A stretch of DNA of 64,000 bases from Sphingomonas sp. CFBP 13720. GTDB lineage: Bacteria > Pseudomonadota > Alphaproteobacteria > Sphingomonadales > Sphingomonadaceae. The DNA lies in assembly GCF_014842075.1 (NCBI RefSeq), contig NZ_JACYVA010000003.1, positions 248,001 through 312,000 of the forward strand, written 5' to 3'. The notes beneath the pieces are model-generated. The model did no database searches and had not been told where the DNA came from. It saw nothing but the letters and a program-made list of their open reading frames with translations. Of this stretch, positions 61,212-64,000 are shown in pieces; position 1 is the stretch's first letter; each line of letters begins with the position of its first letter. The position numbers and the translations under genes were made by a program.

Positions 61212-63209
61212 CTATCGCGGGGTCAGCGTCACCACCGCCCCGCCCGATCCCGCCAGCGACAGGTCGATGACGTCGTCCGCCCCCACCGCCTTGCGCGAAC
61301 GCACGATCGCGGTCGGCGCGGCACCGTCGCCGATCATTGCCGCATCGAACCGCCCCTTGCCCAGAAACGCCAGCGGCAGGCGCACATTGCGGGCGGTCTC
61401 GTTGTTCAGGGTGCCTATGTACCATGTACGCCCCTTGCGCCGGGCGACCGCGATATAGTCGCCGACATCCCCCGCGACGAAGCGCGTTTCGTCCCACGAC
61501 GTCGGGACCGTCCGCACGAAATCCAGTCCGTCGGGCGATGCGGCATAGGTGTCGGGGCTGTCCGACACCATCGCGACCGGACTGTCGTAGACGACGTACA
61601 GCGCCAGCCCGTGCGCGCGCGTCGTCTGGACGAACGGCAGCACGCTGCGGATCTGAAAGCTGTCGGGCGACGCATTGCGAAAGCCCCCCGGGGTATAGTC
61701 CATCGGGCCGAGCAGGTTGCGGGTATAGGCCAGCATGACGTTGTGCCCCGCCGTGATCCGCGCCGACCATTTATTGTATTCCGCGCCCAGCACGCCTTCC
61801 TGCGTCACGAAATTGGGCCACGTGCGGTTCAGCCCGCGCGGCGCATAGGCTCCGTGCAGATTGACCATCAGCTTGTGCCGCGCCGCCGCCGCAAGGAATT
61901 TCGTGTACCATGCCACGATCGCCTGATCGTCGCGGTCCATGAAATCGACCTTCACCCCGGCCACGCCCAGCTTTTCGTAGAGCGCCAGCGCGTCTTCCAT
62001 CTGGTCGTCGAGCGCGATCCAGTTGAGCCACAGCCAGACGCCGACCTTCTTCGACCGGGCATAGTCGATCACGCCCTTCAGATCGATCGACGACGCCGCC
62101 CGCGTCACGTCGACGCCGGGTTTCACCAGCGCGCCGCCGCCTGCGCCGACATACCAGCCTTCGTCGATCATCATATATTCGATGCCCTGCGCGGCGGCGA
62201 AGTCGATGAAGGCGCGGGTCGTCGCGGTGTTGGTGCCCGGTTGCGGCGCGGTGGCGATGCTGGGACCGTTCCACCAGTCCCATGCCGACTTGCCCGGCCG
62301 GATCCAGCCGGTGTCAGCGATCTTCGACGGAGTGGCCAGCGTGTTGACCAGCGTCGATTCGGCCAGTTCGCCGGCGCGGTCCGCCAGCATCACCACGCGC
62401 CACGGCGTGCGGATCGGACTGCCGACGCGCGTGCGGACGGCGACGCGGGGATCGTCGATCGACGGCGACAGCCGCGTCGTCAGCCCCAGCCCGCCATCGG
62501 CACGCCCGGTCAGGTACATGCCCGCGAAATCGACCAGATCGGATTCGGCGATGGCGAACGCCGCCTTGCCGGTTTCGCAGAGGAACGGCACGTCGAACAG
62601 ATTGTGTTCGCGCGTGCGGGTCACGTCGACCGGGTCGAATTCGCCTTCGTGGCTGTTGCGGAAGCGGCCGGGGTTGAAGCCCCAACATTTATAGGCCGCG
62701 GGGAAATTGAAGTTCGTCTGTTCGCCGCGCACCACGGTCGCTTCGGTCGCGGCCTGTACCGGCAGCACGGTGCGAAACGCGACGCCGTCGTCATAGGCGC
62801 GAACGATGACGTCCATTCGCCGCCGCTGGCCCGTGTTCTCCGCGAAATGGACTGTCAGTTCGCTATAATGGTCGCGCCCCTCGCGCGCCTTGCCGACGAC
62901 GATCGGATAGCGGGTGTCGTTGCTGCGCCGTTCGCTGCCGGTGACGGACATGCCATAGCCGATGCGATCGTCGGCCAGTTCCAGCACGATCGGCGACGGC
63001 GCGATCACCGCCGAACCGCCGCGCGCGATCGCATAGGTCGGCCGCCCCATCGTATCGAGCGTGATCGCCACCGCGTTGCGTCCATCGGGCGACTGCAATT
63101 CGATCGCCCCCGCCGCCGGGGCGGCCGTCACGGTCGCCGGTGGCGAGACGTCCTGCGCGAACGCGCCGAGCGGCATCGCGGCGGCCAGCGCAAGCGCAGC
63201 GCGGATCAT
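61212..63209 (-). CDS. Glycoside hydrolase family 97 enzyme
   Basis: The product has 665 residues from ATG 63209, overlapping the esterase stop as ATGA. Signal peptide MIRAALALAAAMPLGAFAQ. N-terminal beta-sandwich, then the GH97 barrel (IEYMMIDEGWYVG and KKVGVWLWLNWIAL). The nucleophile position reads GVAGVKVDFMDRD, with Asp at 422, as in the retaining alpha-galactosidase branch, not the Glu-base set of the inverting SusB-type. VTQEGVLGAEYNKW supplies a candidate acid/base Glu at 471. Acts in the periplasm on alpha-galactosides or alpha-glucosides. Confidence 0.92.
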   Translation of the reverse strand: MIRAALALAAAMPLGAFAQDVSPPATVTAAPAAGAIELQSPDGRNAVAITLDTMGRPTYAIARGGSAVIAPSPIVLELADDRIGYGMSVTGSERRSNDTRYPIVVGKAREGRDHYSELTVHFAENTGQRRRMDVIVRAYDDGVAFRTVLPVQAATEATVVRGEQTNFNFPAAYKCWGFNPGRFRNSHEGEFDPVDVTRTREHNLFDVPFLCETGKAAFAIAESDLVDFAGMYLTGRADGGLGLTTRLSPSIDDPRVAVRTRVGSPIRTPWRVVMLADRAGELAESTLVNTLATPSKIADTGWIRPGKSAWDWWNGPSIATAPQPGTNTATTRAFIDFAAAQGIEYMMIDEGWYVGAGGGALVKPGVDVTRAASSIDLKGVIDYARSKKVGVWLWLNWIALDDQMEDALALYEKLGVAGVKVDFMDRDDQAIVAWYTKFLAAAARHKLMVNLHGAYAPRGLNRTWPNFVTQEGVLGAEYNKWSARITAGHNVMLAYTRNLLGPMDYTPGGFRNASPDSFQIRSVLPFVQTTRAHGLALYVVYDSPVAMVSDSPDTYAASPDGLDFVRTVPTSWDETRFVAGDVGDYIAVARRKGRTWYIGTLNNETARNVRLPLAFLGKGRFDAAMIGDGAAPTAIVRSRKAVGADDVIDLSLAGSGGAVVTLTPR

Positions 63210-63943
63210 ACGCGCAGTCCCTTCTGCTTGAGGATCGGGGTCAGCACGGTCGCCATCGCGTCATAACCCGCTTCGGTCGGATGCACGCCGTCATAGGCCA
63301 GACCGGGCCGCATCGCGCCGTCCGGCGTTGCCAGCACCGGGGTGTAGTCCACCCATGTCGCGCCCGTCCGGGCGGCATAGGCCCGGCTCCATGCGTTGAT
63401 CTCCCGGATCGGCCCGACCACGTCCAGCCCCGGCCGCCACGGAAAGTTCGCGGCGGGCGGCACGCTGGCCATCAGCACGCCGATCCCCGCCTGCTTCGCC
63501 AGCATCGCCATCATCGCCAGATTGTCGAACGTCTGCGGACGGGTGATGACGCCGGTATTGCCTGCGATATCGTTGGTGCCGGCCATGATGTGGACGAATC
63601 TGGGCCGGTGCGCGATCACGTCCGCCATCATCCGCAATACCATCTGCGGCGTCGTCTGCCCGCCGATGCCGCGTCCGACCCGGCCGGGCAGGAAAAAGCC
63701 GGGGCGCTTGTCGCGCCACCCTTCCGTGATCGAATCGCCCATGAAGACGATATCGGTCTTCGCGCCCGAAGCCTTCAGCGCGGCATTGTCGGCGGCATAG
63801 CGGCCAAGCCACGGCCAGTCCTCACGCAACTGGCGCTGGTGCTTCTGCTCCCACGTCTCTTCCTGGGTGGCACGGGCAGCGGCGGCGGGCAGCAGCGTCG
63901 CAGCGCCCGCGACAGTCAGAAAGGCACGGCGATCGAAGGTCAT
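63206..63943 (-). CDS. SGNH/GDSL-type esterase with Tat signal
   Basis: The product has 245 residues from ATG 63943. MTFDRRAFLTVAGAATLLPAAAARA is a Tat-type signal (RRAFL). Block I is IVFMGDSITEGW with Ser at 71; block II/III have GIGGQTTPQMVLRM and GTNDIAGN; the C-terminal DGVHPTEAGY holds the Asp-His pair. Such enzymes remove acetyl groups from carbohydrates, fitting the coupled GH97 enzyme. It overlaps genes on both sides (ATGA). Confidence 0.93.
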   Translation of the reverse strand: MTFDRRAFLTVAGAATLLPAAAARATQEETWEQKHQRQLREDWPWLGRYAADNAALKASGAKTDIVFMGDSITEGWRDKRPGFFLPGRVGRGIGGQTTPQMVLRMMADVIAHRPRFVHIMAGTNDIAGNTGVITRPQTFDNLAMMAMLAKQAGIGVLMASVPPAANFPWRPGLDVVGPIREINAWSRAYAARTGATWVDYTPVLATPDGAMRPGLAYDGVHPTEAGYDAMATVLTPILKQKGLRV

Positions 63944-64000
63944 AGCAATCCTTGCAGCTTGCAGATGTCGGGACGGATGTCGCCGGTCCGCGGCGTCGCG
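63940..64000 (-). CDS. 3' end of an upstream gene in the same operon (cut by window edge)
   Basis: The open frame ends TGA at 63942-63940 and overlaps the esterase ATG as ATGA. The visible C-terminus is ATPRTGDIRPDICKLQGLL. No family can be named from 19 residues, but the overlap and frame suggest a real gene, probably another carbohydrate-active enzyme. Confidence 0.5.
   Translation of the reverse strand, partial: ATPRTGDIRPDICKLQGLL

Overview
The window is high-GC, densely coded bacterial chromosome whose gene content and order fit a sphingomonad alphaproteobacterium (Sphingomonas or a close relative). The signs are a circularly permuted two-piece tmRNA, the rimP-nusA-ylxR-infB-rbfA-truB-rpsO-pnp order, UbiG beside aspartate kinase, and many 1-4 bp start/stop overlaps. 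There is no prophage, insertion sequence, integrase, CRISPR array or tRNA gene. About 60 protein genes are supported, one of them cut by the right edge.

Left part (1-14.2 kb): the window opens inside ssrA (tmRNA), read + strand, followed by a TSUP-family permease and a convergent HWE/HisKA_2-type histidine kinase. A long minus-strand translation/RNA operon follows: rimP, nusA, a YlxR-L7Ae protein, infB, a membrane protein, rbfA, an AbrB/PIN toxin-antitoxin pair, thymidine kinase, truB, rpsO and pnp. The toxin-antitoxin pair carries a perfect inverted repeat just ahead of the antitoxin start.

Middle part (14.3-32.4 kb): a PQQ-type sugar dehydrogenase lipoprotein, small conserved genes, ubiG/lysC, a large inverted repeat (18.85-19.08 kb), yjbQ, a nitronate-monooxygenase-like flavoprotein, mscL, a coupled LemA/TPM/TPM/Nudix set, dnaN, an outer-membrane beta-barrel protein, rlmN, and a DUF4173 membrane protein with a two-component system.

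Right-centre (32.5-45.4 kb): two tandem DUF4139 proteins, then three members of the 'ligase-associated' DNA damage response set (exonuclease, DEXH helicase, PdeM endonuclease). They are split by a TetR-controlled tripartite efflux operon (outer-membrane factor, HlyD-type adaptor, DHA2 transporter). The ATP-dependent ligase partner is not in the window.

Right part (45.4-64 kb): large-subunit catalase katE, an SDR lacking the catalytic lysine, a membrane chemoreceptor with a small partner, and a redox locus. The redox locus consists of a flavin monooxygenase fused to a TspO domain, coupled to a DCC thiol-disulfide protein, and divergent from a cNMP/thioredoxin-like/FAD oxidoreductase that lacks the CxxC. 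It is followed by an orphan protein and a 785-residue secreted protein with zincin, RTX, von Willebrand A and Calx-beta parts, then psd, a degenerate glucokinase-like gene, a small periplasmic protein, and a GH97 glycosidase / SGNH esterase operon that runs off the right edge.

Most convergent gene pairs are separated by perfect GC-rich hairpins without a U tract, whereas pnp, rpsO and the outer-membrane protein gene end in hairpins followed by a T run.
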